From positions 1 through 39,323 of the IMG/VR virus record IMGVR_UViG_3300028423_001017: a DNA stretch of 39,323 nucleotides; one strand, 5' to 3'. A model generated the notes under the pieces. It saw only the letters and a program-made list of their open reading frames with translations. It searched no databases and had not been told where the DNA came from. Source of the DNA: a virus. Shown one piece after another: positions 6,135 to 15,031 of this stretch. The translations under genes were made by a program, and so were the position numbers. Position 1 is the first letter of the stretch, and each line of letters begins with the position of its first letter.

Positions 6135-6733
6135 CACAGAATCAATGCTCAACACTTGCCACTGAAACAGTGGGCTTGATTTTTGGAAGATTCAATCCAC
6201 CGCACAAAGGGCACAGTGCTGCATGGTCTCAGGCCAGCAAAGAAACACACTGGTATGTGGGCACAAATCGCAGCACACAGGGTCCAAAAGATCCCTTGCC
6301 GTTTTGTGTAAAAGTCAAATGTATGGAAGCTGTGTATCCAGAAATAACCAAGCACATTGTTGCCAGTCAAAGTTGGTTGACACTGGCTAGTGAACTGTAT
6401 ACCAAGCATCCGAAAGCTGGTTTGGTTCTGTTTACTGATGAAGCATGGGTGTCAAAAACTGTGCAACGGTACAACGGAGTAAAAGGACCCCATGGTTTTT
6501 ACAGGTTTGAGAAAATCAAAACAAAGACTACTCCAAGACTCAGCAGTGCAACTGCACTGAGACAAGCAGTGCTGGACAATGATACAAAAAGGTTTCAAGA
6601 AGCAGCAGGTGTGCCAGCAGATACACTGATTGATGTTAACGGAGTACACAGCGATTTTTTCAATACAGTAAGACAGTATTTAGAACCATACAAAGAAAAA
6701 AATTCTTGCAAAAAATTGCTGGATGCACTATAA
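6131..6733 (+). CDS. HIGH-superfamily nucleotidyltransferase (NMNAT/cytidylyltransferase-like)
   Basis: I start at the ATG overlapping the preceding TGA (ATGA), giving 200 residues. GRFNPPHKGH at 19-28 is the nucleotide-binding (H/T)xGH motif of the cytidylyltransferase/NMN adenylyltransferase superfamily. SSATALR at 138-144 matches the second phosphate-binding motif (ISSTxxR). The reaction is transfer of AMP or CMP to a phosphate-bearing acceptor; NMN in an NAD salvage pathway is one option. The acceptor cannot be told by eye. It is the last of three consecutive nucleotidyl-transfer genes. Confidence 0.82.
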   Translation: MTQNQCSTLATETVGLIFGRFNPPHKGHSAAWSQASKETHWYVGTNRSTQGPKDPLPFCVKVKCMEAVYPEITKHIVASQSWLTLASELYTKHPKAGLVLFTDEAWVSKTVQRYNGVKGPHGFYRFEKIKTKTTPRLSSATALRQAVLDNDTKRFQEAAGVPADTLIDVNGVHSDFFNTVRQYLEPYKEKNSCKKLLDAL

Positions 6734-6739
6734 TAAATA
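6732..6739 (+). promoter_or_regulatory. late promoter-like octamer (AATAAATA)
   Basis: AATAAATA lies four bases before the ATG of the glycosyltransferase-like gene that opens the radical SAM block. It overlaps the stop of the preceding gene (TAA 6731-6733). The first base differs from the T4 consensus. Confidence 0.4.
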
Positions 6740-6743
6740 AATT

Positions 6744-7838
6744 ATGAATGTGTTTTTTCTTTTACCAGAAGTATATCCTGCTCCTCACAACAATATTGTA
6801 GTAACCAATCAAATCAAACCCAGTGATGTGCCATTGGAAAATGTTTTTGCACACTTTGACGATTTCAGTTACAGAAATTTTTTGTTGTTTGAAAAAAGAA
6901 ATTTACTTCCTAAAGATGCTAAAAAGTTCGTTGTGTATTTCATACACATGCCCAATGACACTGATGTGCCCATTGATAAACAGGTAGTAAAAGAAGTCAA
7001 CAACGATCCTAACACATTTTTGTTATTGGTCAGTGTTTTTGAGCATGTGGTTACACCTCAAGAATTGCATAATACTTTGCAGAAAAAAAGGATTAAAACA
7101 GATAAAACTGTGTGTATGGTAAGTAACATCCACATGCACAACAAACTACACGGTGGAATTCGTTTTTTACATGTTGACTTTTGGGAAAGCTATACAAGAC
7201 ACCATCAAAAGTTTATGAGCACAAGCACGGAAATGGATATAAGAGAAAGACTCAACACCATTGATCACGCCAAGAAAAAATTTCTCTGTTTAAATAGAAA
7301 TCTAAAACCACATAGAATTTGGTTTTATTATGCACTGTTGAAAACAGGCGCTGTCAAGGAGGGTCATGTAAGTTATCATCTTCCAAAAATTGAAGAAGAC
7401 AAAAACAATTACAATAGAATAGCAAACGAGCATATTGTTTTAAAGCATATTCCTGCTGCATTGCACAAAGACTATTTCTACTATCTCAAACGCAAAATGC
7501 TTGTGAGAAACCTAGATAAATTAGATGACGTAAACATCATCAATTACAAAAAAAGTATAAAAAATTATTACCAAGACAGTGTAGTTAGTATAATAACTGA
7601 AAGTGATTTTCGAGGAGTATTTTTAACGGAAAAAACCTTCAAGGCAATTGTGCATTGTCATCCTTTTTTTATCATTGGTAACCCGCACCATCACGAACTA
7701 CTGAATAATCTAGGATATTACACATTTGAGGATTTATTTGACAGCAAAGCAGTTGGCAAGTTTAGACAAGCCGAAAACATGTTGAACAATCTAAAATCAA
7801 AAGATCTCACAGATTTAACACTGGGATATGCCAGTTGA
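6744..7838 (+). CDS. putative glycosyltransferase-like protein
   Basis: A 364-residue protein. FLCLNRNLKPHR at 180-191 and ITESDF at about 284 are followed by EKTFKAIVHCHPF at 296-308, a glycine-containing loop, and LGYYTFEDLFD. This arrangement resembles a family of phage and bacterial proteins related to nucleotide-sugar glycosyltransferases (GT10-like/GT-B C-terminal region), where the Glu-Lys pair contacts the donor. The N-terminal half is not recognised. It heads the radical SAM block and overlaps the first radical SAM gene by 11 bases. No Shine-Dalgarno is visible. Confidence 0.55.
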   Translation: MNVFFLLPEVYPAPHNNIVVTNQIKPSDVPLENVFAHFDDFSYRNFLLFEKRNLLPKDAKKFVVYFIHMPNDTDVPIDKQVVKEVNNDPNTFLLLVSVFEHVVTPQELHNTLQKKRIKTDKTVCMVSNIHMHNKLHGGIRFLHVDFWESYTRHHQKFMSTSTEMDIRERLNTIDHAKKKFLCLNRNLKPHRIWFYYALLKTGAVKEGHVSYHLPKIEEDKNNYNRIANEHIVLKHIPAALHKDYFYYLKRKMLVRNLDKLDDVNIINYKKSIKNYYQDSVVSIITESDFRGVFLTEKTFKAIVHCHPFFIIGNPHHHELLNNLGYYTFEDLFDSKAVGKFRQAENMLNNLKSKDLTDLTLGYAS

Positions 7839-8937
7839 CAACGTCAATCGCAATGGCATCAAGGGTGCATGGAACAGCGAAAAAATGCGACAGCTAAGAA
7901 TGCGCATGCTCGAAAATATTCCCAGTGAAGGCTGTGCAAAATGCATAAACTATGACCGCCAGGGTATTATCAGTTATCGACACAAGATGAACACTGAGTA
8001 TGCACATCACATGGACACTGTTGAATCCACACATGAAGACGGCACAGTAGACAAAGTTAATCTAGCATATTTTGATATTCGTTTTAGCAATCTCTGTAAT
8101 ATGAAATGTCGCAGTTGTGGTCCTCATTTCAGCAGCAAATGGGCAGAAGATATAAACGGAAAGCCCGAGGTTGTGGAAATCGATCATCCAGAGATGTGGA
8201 GCGAGATCAAAGAAGCACTGCCTAACATTGAAGAAATATACTTCACCGGCGGCGAAAGCTTGTTTATGGCTCAGCACTACAGACTTTTGGATATGTTAAT
8301 TGAACGAGAATTAAAACCTAGACTCACTTACAACAGTAATGCCACAAGACTGAGTCTCAAAGGCAAACACATCAAGGATTATTGGAAACACTTTGACAAT
8401 ATTGTGTTCTGTGTAAGCTGTGATCAAATAGGTGACAAAGCAGAGTATACTAGAAATGGTCAGAGTTGGAATACTGTGTACAACAATCTCTGTTGGATTC
8501 GTGACAACTTTGAACAAGGCTATAACAAAGGCGTTGTCATTCAACCAAACCCTACTATCAGTGTTTTAAATGTGTGCGATCTAGGAGAAATATTAAATTA
8601 TTTGTTTGACAATGATTTAGCAACTGATTATGATATCAACATGAACAATCTTTTGGTAGGTCCTGAATGGTTAAGCTGCACTATATTACCAGAACATCTA
8701 AAACAATTGGCTGAGAACAGACTTGTTGAATTTAAGAACAGTTTAGATAAAAGATCCATGTATCCACAACGCAAGCAGTTTCTATACAGCGGAATTGACA
8801 ATGTAATCAATTACATGCACAGTCGAGACGATACACATCTTATACCACAGTTTAGAGAAGAGATGCAAAAACTGGATATGATAAGAGGTGAAAACTTTTT
8901 ACGAGTGTTTCCAGAATTAAAGGATTTATATGTCTAG
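7828..8937 (+). CDS. radical SAM protein (twitch/SPASM-like), N-terminally short
   Basis: A 369-residue radical SAM enzyme. CNMKCRSC (C90, C94, C97) would bind the [4Fe-4S] cluster that cleaves S-adenosylmethionine, and TGGES at 140-144 is the SAM-binding GGE motif. Close paralogues at 8930 and 10135 begin with an FCxxPW...CC segment; this protein lacks that segment (about 45 residues) and starts near its GCAKC (C36, C39). It therefore has fewer ligands for an auxiliary cluster. Its start overlaps the glycosyltransferase-like gene, suggesting a deletion or gene fusion event. It shares ATGTCTAG with the next gene: its TAG stop lies inside the first codons of that gene. Confidence 0.88.
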   Translation: MPVDNVNRNGIKGAWNSEKMRQLRMRMLENIPSEGCAKCINYDRQGIISYRHKMNTEYAHHMDTVESTHEDGTVDKVNLAYFDIRFSNLCNMKCRSCGPHFSSKWAEDINGKPEVVEIDHPEMWSEIKEALPNIEEIYFTGGESLFMAQHYRLLDMLIERELKPRLTYNSNATRLSLKGKHIKDYWKHFDNIVFCVSCDQIGDKAEYTRNGQSWNTVYNNLCWIRDNFEQGYNKGVVIQPNPTISVLNVCDLGEILNYLFDNDLATDYDINMNNLLVGPEWLSCTILPEHLKQLAENRLVEFKNSLDKRSMYPQRKQFLYSGIDNVINYMHSRDDTHLIPQFREEMQKLDMIRGENFLRVFPELKDLYV

Positions 8938-10138
8938 CAAGTACAGTGACGATAAAACATTTTGTATGATGCCTTGGGTGCACATGCATACTTGGCCGGC
9001 AGGAACTACCTATCCGTGTTGTATGGCAGATCCTGATCTGCCCATTGGCGATACACAGACACAAAATTTACAGGAAATATGGAACGGTCCTGAACTGCGC
9101 AAAATTAGAATGAACATGCTGCAAGGCAAAAAGTCTGCGGAGTGCAGACGCTGTTACGAACTTGAAGAAAATGGCATGTGGACATTGCGCAGGAGTGCAA
9201 ATGAAAACTTTCAACACCACCAAAACAAAGTGGAAAGCACCAGCGACGACGGCAGCGCCGGTGATGTCAACATGGCATACATGGATATTAGATTCAGTAA
9301 TCTTTGCAATCTCAAATGCCGCAGTTGTGGCCCACAGTTTAGCAGCAGTTGGTTTGAAGATCACAAACTCACACACGGCGATCCTGGGCATCCAAAGATA
9401 CTGAAAGTCAAAGAGGACATGACAGAGTTCATGAACGAACTTGACCCACTGTTGGAAAGTGTGGAAAGAGTTTACTGGGCAGGCGGCGAACCACTTATAA
9501 CAGAAGAACATTATCGCATACTGGACAAGTGGATCAGTATGAACAAACATGATGTAAAGATGGACTATACCACAAACTTTACACAAATGAATTACAAGAA
9601 AAAGACAGCGTTTGATTACTGGAATGCGTTTGAGCATGTGAGAGTGGCAGGCAGTCTTGATGCAAACCATGCCCGTGGAGAGTATTTGCGCAAAAATATG
9701 GTATGGAGTCAAGTGGTACAAAACCGTCGTGATATGATTGCACAATGTCCTCATGTTTATTTTGAACTTACTCCTACTGTGAGTGTATACAATGTGTTCA
9801 ATTTGCCTGATTTTCACAAGGAGTGGATTGAGGAAGGATTGGTAGAACCGGCCAATATTAGAATAAACATTTTGCTTGATCCTACTTATATGAGATTACA
9901 AATTTTGCACCCGTGGCAAAAAGATCAAATTAGACACAGATATCAGCAGCACATAAATTATCTCAAACAGTTTGACAATATTGATTCTGTAATCAACGAT
10001 TATGAAAATGTTCTACAGTTTTTAGAAACAGACAGGTCAGAGGAACAATCAGTGTTTTTGTATAAAACTAAAAAAATGGACAAAATAAGAAAAGAAGATT
10101 TTGCTACAGTATTTCCAGAATTGGCAGACATACAATGA
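8930..10138 (+). CDS. radical SAM protein (twitch/SPASM-like)
   Basis: A 402-residue enzyme. The radical SAM motif CNLKCRSC (C126, C130, C133) is followed by AGGEP. The N-terminal region has FCMMPWVHMH (C12), a CC pair (C30, C31) and CRRC (C72, C75), probably ligating an additional iron-sulfur cluster. It is a clear paralogue of the 7828 product: both share VEST..DG, the DIRFSNLCN stretch and a common C-terminal IRxExFxxVFPEL. Such proteins modify peptides or small substrates by radical chemistry; the substrate here is unknown. It overlaps both neighbours and is part of one operon. Confidence 0.9.
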   Translation: MSSKYSDDKTFCMMPWVHMHTWPAGTTYPCCMADPDLPIGDTQTQNLQEIWNGPELRKIRMNMLQGKKSAECRRCYELEENGMWTLRRSANENFQHHQNKVESTSDDGSAGDVNMAYMDIRFSNLCNLKCRSCGPQFSSSWFEDHKLTHGDPGHPKILKVKEDMTEFMNELDPLLESVERVYWAGGEPLITEEHYRILDKWISMNKHDVKMDYTTNFTQMNYKKKTAFDYWNAFEHVRVAGSLDANHARGEYLRKNMVWSQVVQNRRDMIAQCPHVYFELTPTVSVYNVFNLPDFHKEWIEEGLVEPANIRINILLDPTYMRLQILHPWQKDQIRHRYQQHINYLKQFDNIDSVINDYENVLQFLETDRSEEQSVFLYKTKKMDKIRKEDFATVFPELADIQ

Positions 10139-11349
10139 AAGAAACGTTCTGTGTATATCCGTGGATAAACCTGCATACCAACACTGATGGACGCTGTAAA
10201 CTGTGTTGTCATGTTTACGGCGAAGATTACATCACTGTGGACGGCGAAGATGCAGTATTGGGCAAAACTGAGTTTGACAAAATATGGTGCGGCGATTATA
10301 TGACAGATGTGCGCGACAAGATGCTCAGTGGACGCAAAGTCAGCGAGTGCCAGCGCTGTTATGATCACGAGGACAAAGGTTTAGAGAGCAGCAGACAATG
10401 GGCAAACAAAATGTTTCCTATAAAAAATGCAGAAATTTTTGATCCAACTCATCTTGAATTGAGACTAGGAAATCACTGTAACCTCAAGTGCAACAGTTGT
10501 TGGAGCGTAAGCAGCGACCAGTTGTACAAAGAGCGCAAAAAAATTATGAGCAAAGAATCTGTGCCGCAGTGGCTATCAGATCAATGGAATCACGAAATTC
10601 GCAGTGTTGAACAGTTTGACTGGCAATGGTTTGAAACTGACGAGTTTAAACACTTTGTGGATCGTGTTGCTCCTACACTGAAAAGACTTTATCTAACCGG
10701 TGGCGAACCCACACTGATTGATGCAAATCGTTATGTGCTGGATCAACTTGTAAAATCGGGCAACAAAGATTGTCATGTTGCATGGACTACCAACATGACC
10801 ACATGGCCGCAGGAATTTTACAATAAATTGGATTTTTTTCACAGCAGCGAAATACAGATGAGCATCGACGGTTTTAAAGACCATAACAGTTACATACGAT
10901 ATCCTACTACATGGGAAAAGGTAGAGCAAAACTTTGCGCATGCTATGCAGTTACCACACAGTGTACAACTGAAAATCTATTTTGTATATCAGGCATGGAA
11001 CATTTTTGATGTGGAACCTCTTATAACATGGTTGCAGCGAGCACAGGGAAATAGGCGTGTTGATTTTGTGCCTATATTTTTAGAACATCCTGATCAAATT
11101 CATAGCTGTGTATGGCCCGAGCATGTAAGGCACAGCGCTGTGGAACAGTTGCAAAGCATAAACACAGTGCATCATCGTGATCCAGTATCGCGAATCGTTA
11201 ACTACACAGTTAATACCAATAAATACAGCGTTGAAAATTTACAAAAAATGAAACAGTTTGTTGAAATAAACGACAGGTATCGTCGTCGTACCTTTGGAGA
11301 AACATTTCCTGAATTAAACAGTATATTGGAACAAGAATGCAAGATATAA
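10135..11349 (+). CDS. radical SAM protein (twitch/SPASM-like)
   Basis: A 404-residue paralogue with CNLKCNSC (C115, C119, C122) and TGGEPT. The N-terminal cluster region has FCVYPWINLH (C6), CKLCC (C21, C24, C25) and CQRC (C72, C75). The C-terminal segment ends in FGETFPELNSI, as in the other copies. It overlaps the upstream gene by four bases (ATGA) and the downstream gene by 13. Substrate unknown. Confidence 0.9.
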   Translation: MKETFCVYPWINLHTNTDGRCKLCCHVYGEDYITVDGEDAVLGKTEFDKIWCGDYMTDVRDKMLSGRKVSECQRCYDHEDKGLESSRQWANKMFPIKNAEIFDPTHLELRLGNHCNLKCNSCWSVSSDQLYKERKKIMSKESVPQWLSDQWNHEIRSVEQFDWQWFETDEFKHFVDRVAPTLKRLYLTGGEPTLIDANRYVLDQLVKSGNKDCHVAWTTNMTTWPQEFYNKLDFFHSSEIQMSIDGFKDHNSYIRYPTTWEKVEQNFAHAMQLPHSVQLKIYFVYQAWNIFDVEPLITWLQRAQGNRRVDFVPIFLEHPDQIHSCVWPEHVRHSAVEQLQSINTVHHRDPVSRIVNYTVNTNKYSVENLQKMKQFVEINDRYRRRTFGETFPELNSILEQECKI

Positions 11350-12329
11350 AGGCAATTATTCCAGCCAAGGACAAATGGGTAAGCATAGTATGGCAGGTCA
11401 ACGATTGGTGCAATTTTAGATGCACTTATTGCAGTGAATGGAACTGGGCCGGGCGTCACAAAAATGAGCACGACATCAATACTATTGTGCAGACACTGGA
11501 ACAAATAATAAAACATTATCAAAGCAAAGGTTATGTGTATTTCAAACTGTTTCTCAGTGGCGGAGAGCCTACTTTTTGGAATGGTCTGATTCCTGTGGTT
11601 AAAAAATTTAGAGAGTTAGTTGAGTGGCCTGGAAGCTGCGTTGGTATCAATACAAACTTTTCAAAACCTTTGAGCTGGTGGCAAAATTATCATCATTTGT
11701 TTGAGGATGTGGTAGCCAGCTATCATGCAGAGTGGACCAAAGAAGACAAGTACCTGCAAACCTACAAGTTTTTGCAAGATAAGAAAAATTATCTTTGCAG
11801 CAGAATCATGATGCATCATGACAGATTTCAGCAGTGCATCGACTTCTCTAATAAAATCAAAGAACACTGTGACAATTATCACATAGAATATGCTCCTGTA
11901 TACGACGAGCTACGTCCTAGCACAGATCCTTATTACTATGATGAACAGTGGAAGATGGATTTCTTCAAAACACACAGCACTGAGAGAAATCAAACTGTGC
12001 CCATTGATAAACAACCCAGTTATGCCTGGGCACAAGTTTGGTACGATGATGACACAGTGGAAGCAATAGACACAAACGCTATTATAACAGAAGGCAAAAA
12101 CTTTTTCAAAGGTTGGTTGTGTAATATACACGAAAGCCTGCACATACACCCCAACGGACGTATACAGGCTGCAAGCTGCGGTGTTGGGCCTATAGTAGGA
12201 AACATTGTAGAAGGCAACTTTGATAGCAATCTAGCAGAAGGTGTATGGTGTCCAAAAACACATTGTCACTGTGCAGCAGATTTTAATATCTCAAAGGCAA
12301 AACCAGAATATGCAAAACACATCAGATAA
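11337..12329 (+). CDS. radical SAM protein with C-terminal SPASM-like Cys cluster
   Basis: A 330-residue enzyme of different build from its neighbours. The radical SAM motif CNFRCTYC (C25, C29, C32) lies near the N-terminus and SGGEPT at 74-79. The auxiliary-cluster cysteines sit at the C-terminus (WLCNI, AASCG, then CPKTHCHC), the usual SPASM order seen in peptide-modifying enzymes. HIHPNGRIQAASCG is typical of the SPASM CxxxxxxC region. It lies between two N-terminal-cluster paralogues, so it probably carries out another step of the same pathway. Confidence 0.9.
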   Translation: MQDIKAIIPAKDKWVSIVWQVNDWCNFRCTYCSEWNWAGRHKNEHDINTIVQTLEQIIKHYQSKGYVYFKLFLSGGEPTFWNGLIPVVKKFRELVEWPGSCVGINTNFSKPLSWWQNYHHLFEDVVASYHAEWTKEDKYLQTYKFLQDKKNYLCSRIMMHHDRFQQCIDFSNKIKEHCDNYHIEYAPVYDELRPSTDPYYYDEQWKMDFFKTHSTERNQTVPIDKQPSYAWAQVWYDDDTVEAIDTNAIITEGKNFFKGWLCNIHESLHIHPNGRIQAASCGVGPIVGNIVEGNFDSNLAEGVWCPKTHCHCAADFNISKAKPEYAKHIR

Positions 12330-13653
12330 ATTACCAGGAAACTTCTGTTATTATGCTATGCAAGGATTTAGTAGTCATCCACACGGAAGAACTAGACCCT
12401 GTTGCTTTAGTAGACAGAATACCAAAAGATTTATGTCCACTGTTGATGTAAAAAAATATCCTGTGTACGATCAAGAAAGCCACAGGTTTGAACCAGTTGA
12501 CAATATAGAAGATTTTGTTAACGATGATGAAATAAAAAAAATTAGAAAATCTTTGATCAACGGTGAAAAGCCCAAAGGGTGCAGCGAGTGTTTCAAATTA
12601 GAGGATCAGGGTGTTCGCAGTTTTAGGCAAACTTTCAATGAAATTTACGAAGATGAAATTGATACCAGTTTAAAACACTTGTCCAAGGATGGACACCTAG
12701 ACCCTAAAGCAATAACTTACCTTGATATAAGTTTGGGAAATGTGTGTAATCTCAAATGTCGCAGTTGCAATCCTTGGGCCAGTAGTAGATGGATAGAGGA
12801 AGGTCCGACAGTGCCTCACACTGACTGGGACGAAACTGCATACATAGTAGGAAACATGAGCAGCAAAAATCCATGGTTTATACATGCATTTGAAACAGGG
12901 TTTTTTGACGGTGTGTTGCCCAATGTAAAAAGAATCAATTTTATTGGCGGAGAGCCACTGGTGGTAAAAGAGCATTATGCATGGCTAGAACACATAGTCG
13001 ATTGTGGCTGGGCTGATAATATAGATCTTCACTACAACACCAATGCAACTACCATACCAGACAAGCTGTTGGACATATGGAAACATTTCAAAGGTGTGGT
13101 ATTGAGCATCAGCATTGATGCTGTGGATGATTTAGCATACTATGTGCGTTTTCCCAGCAAGTGGTCTGTTGTGCAGAAACAGGTAAACAAGCTAAAAAAC
13201 TTCAGTAAAAATCACACAGGTGTTACTGTGCAAACACATGTTACACTCAGTGTGCTAAATCTTCATGACTTGCCCAATGTGTTAAACTGGTGTGAACAAA
13301 ATTATCGCAGTTGGCATTACACTTGGGAATGGGGAAATCACGGATATCAAAATTGTCTACCGCATTTCAATTTTGTAGACTGGCCCCAAAATATGAATAT
13401 ACGTCACTTACCTGATCAAGAAAAAACCGTGCTTGCTGAAATGCTTGATCAACAATACAACAAATTCAGTGCCATGCAGTTGCCAGAATGGGAACAACAC
13501 AGTGTGGAAAATATCAAAGGTATAAAAAATATTCTACTTCAACAAAGAGATCCTGAGATGTGGAGCCAGTTTATAGACAATACTCGTGCCAGTGACAATT
13601 TTCGAGATATAAATATACTGGATTATATACCGTGGATGGAAAAATATATTTGA
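12310..13653 (+). CDS. radical SAM protein (twitch/SPASM-like)
   Basis: I start at the ATG at 12310 (447 residues); a GTG at 12241 would only add sequence that overlaps the previous gene. N-terminal FCYYAMQGF (C13), a CC pair (C31, C32) and CSEC (C91, C94) precede CNLKCRSC (C146, C150, C153) and IGGEP. It is the longest of the five, with an insertion between the first cysteine group and the radical SAM core. The C-terminus differs from the other copies (ends ...LDYIPWMEKYI). It overlaps the preceding gene by 20 bases and the next by about 22. Confidence 0.9.
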   Translation: MQNTSDKLPGNFCYYAMQGFSSHPHGRTRPCCFSRQNTKRFMSTVDVKKYPVYDQESHRFEPVDNIEDFVNDDEIKKIRKSLINGEKPKGCSECFKLEDQGVRSFRQTFNEIYEDEIDTSLKHLSKDGHLDPKAITYLDISLGNVCNLKCRSCNPWASSRWIEEGPTVPHTDWDETAYIVGNMSSKNPWFIHAFETGFFDGVLPNVKRINFIGGEPLVVKEHYAWLEHIVDCGWADNIDLHYNTNATTIPDKLLDIWKHFKGVVLSISIDAVDDLAYYVRFPSKWSVVQKQVNKLKNFSKNHTGVTVQTHVTLSVLNLHDLPNVLNWCEQNYRSWHYTWEWGNHGYQNCLPHFNFVDWPQNMNIRHLPDQEKTVLAEMLDQQYNKFSAMQLPEWEQHSVENIKGIKNILLQQRDPEMWSQFIDNTRASDNFRDINILDYIPWMEKYI

Positions 13654-14270
13654 AAAAATTGATATTTTTTGGAGAAGCATCTCCGTTGCAGGACAGATTT
13701 ATTGAGACTTTAGCAGAGCACTACGCAGCAGAAGTGGAGAACCTTGTGAATACAGATGCCACTGTCAGTGAAGTGCATCGCAGTGTTGTAAGGTATGTTG
13801 TGGAATTTGACACCACTGATTGTTTTATTGTGATTGGCTGGCCTTCACCGTACAAGATAGAACTGCGAGAAGATCCTATAGATAAAAGCAATAATCGATA
13901 CCAGTTCAACGATGAAAATTATTTTTCATTTACTTTGAATCAGTATTTAACAAAACCCAACATGAAATACAACAAGCTTCACAAATTCAGCAGCATTATT
14001 TTTGATAATATTTTGGTAAATGGCAAATGGGCAGTCACAGCTTATGGACTGACTGAGTTTTTGAAATCTTTTGATATTCCGTTTGTTATGTACAATTCAC
14101 ACCAACCTATTGAAATTGATCAGTTTAATAAAAATACTATAAAAAACATAGATAGGCAATATTACAGCAGCACAGTTGATAAAAAAGAAACTATGAACAA
14201 AATTGCAAATCACAGCGAGCGTGTTTGGGCAGATAAAATCATTACTGAAATAGACAGGATTGCAAAATGA
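13632..14270 (+). CDS. SGNH-related hypothetical protein
   Basis: About 212 residues. Start uncertain: GTG at 13632, or TTG at 13650 overlapping the previous stop as TTGA, which gives the more natural beginning MKKLIFFGEAS. The strand LIFFGEAS, the FIVIGWPSPYKIE segment and the C-terminal NHSERVWADKI follow the layout of the SGNH-like protein encoded next (LVGWTSINRIE..., HLAWADVL). The SGNH nucleophile serine (GxSxT) is replaced by GEAS here, so it may be inactive. It is part of the same coupled gene string as the radical SAM genes. Confidence 0.6.
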   Translation: MDGKIYLKKLIFFGEASPLQDRFIETLAEHYAAEVENLVNTDATVSEVHRSVVRYVVEFDTTDCFIVIGWPSPYKIELREDPIDKSNNRYQFNDENYFSFTLNQYLTKPNMKYNKLHKFSSIIFDNILVNGKWAVTAYGLTEFLKSFDIPFVMYNSHQPIEIDQFNKNTIKNIDRQYYSSTVDKKETMNKIANHSERVWADKIITEIDRIAK

Positions 14271-14989
14271 AGATTGTTGCAATAGGTTGTAGTCACACTC
14301 ACGGCATTATGTTGGACGGCAAAACAGGCACTACCACATGGAATAGAGAAAACGCATTCGGTCCTACACTGGCCAAAAAGCATGGTTTTGGTTTTTACAA
14401 TGTCGGGTTGCCCGGTGGTAGCAATGAATATATTTACAGAGCAAGCATACATTTTTTAAACAACTATATACAAGCCAACGAAGATTATATATTTTTAGTT
14501 GGCTGGACCAGTATCAATAGAATTGAGTTTAGATACAACAATAAAAATTCCTATACACATGAAACCGATGGCGATTTTATAGACCAAAAATATATACCAT
14601 TCACAGCAGGCACTGATGCTAGATTGTTTAAACAGCCTTTGTTAAAAAGGTTACAGAAATTGACACCTCTTATATTCAATGATACAAAATTTTTAGATGA
14701 ATGGAGTGTGCAAGCTCTTACACTACAAAAAGTATTTGAAAATCTCAAAATGAAATATTTGATGTTCAATACCTGTCAAGAACTGGCAACTACTAAAAAC
14801 AACAAAAAGATAGTCGAAGGTCTCAACACGCGCACCTATATTGATCCACAAAATGAAGATGCATGTTTTTTAGATTGGGCACTCAACAAAGGTTATAAAA
14901 AAACCAAATGTTGGCATTTGATGCATGATGCGCACCTTGCTTGGGCTGATGTGCTGGATGCAAAGTGTCAAAGCCTAAATTACTATTGA
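14267..14989 (+). CDS. SGNH-hydrolase-like protein
   Basis: 240 residues with block I IGCSHTHG (S9 nucleophile), GLPGGSNEYI with N53, FLVGWTSINRIEF at 76-88, and a C-terminal DAHLAWAD containing the likely catalytic His (H223). SGNH enzymes are esterases or deacylases, often acting on acylated sugars. It overlaps the gene before it by four bases and is the last gene before a new sigma70-type promoter. The neighbouring radical SAM and glycosyltransferase-like genes suggest action on a modified peptide or glycan. It could instead be a non-catalytic relative. Confidence 0.75.
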   Translation: MKIVAIGCSHTHGIMLDGKTGTTTWNRENAFGPTLAKKHGFGFYNVGLPGGSNEYIYRASIHFLNNYIQANEDYIFLVGWTSINRIEFRYNNKNSYTHETDGDFIDQKYIPFTAGTDARLFKQPLLKRLQKLTPLIFNDTKFLDEWSVQALTLQKVFENLKMKYLMFNTCQELATTKNNKKIVEGLNTRTYIDPQNEDACFLDWALNKGYKKTKCWHLMHDAHLAWADVLDAKCQSLNYY

Positions 14990-15013
14990 CAACAATTGCT
15001 GTTGTGTTACAGT
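14986..15013 (+). promoter_or_regulatory. sigma70-type promoter for DNA ligase
   Basis: TTGACA (14986-14991), 16-base spacer, TACAGT (15008-15013). The -35 overlaps the stop codon of the SGNH-like gene. The ligase ATG follows with a strong GGAGG. Confidence 0.7.
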
Positions 15014-15031
15014 TGCATTGGAGGTAACCCA

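Noticed and set aside
9068-9817. A 249-codon open frame on the minus strand.
   Set aside because: It is antisense to the conserved radical SAM gene at 8930, whose motifs are intact. It has no ribosome binding site or promoter, and its composition looks like reversed coding.
12241-12329. A longer radical SAM protein starting at the GTG at 12241.
   Set aside because: It would overlap 89 bases of the conserved C-terminal cysteine region of the upstream gene. The ATG at 12310 starts just before the conserved FCYYAM segment.
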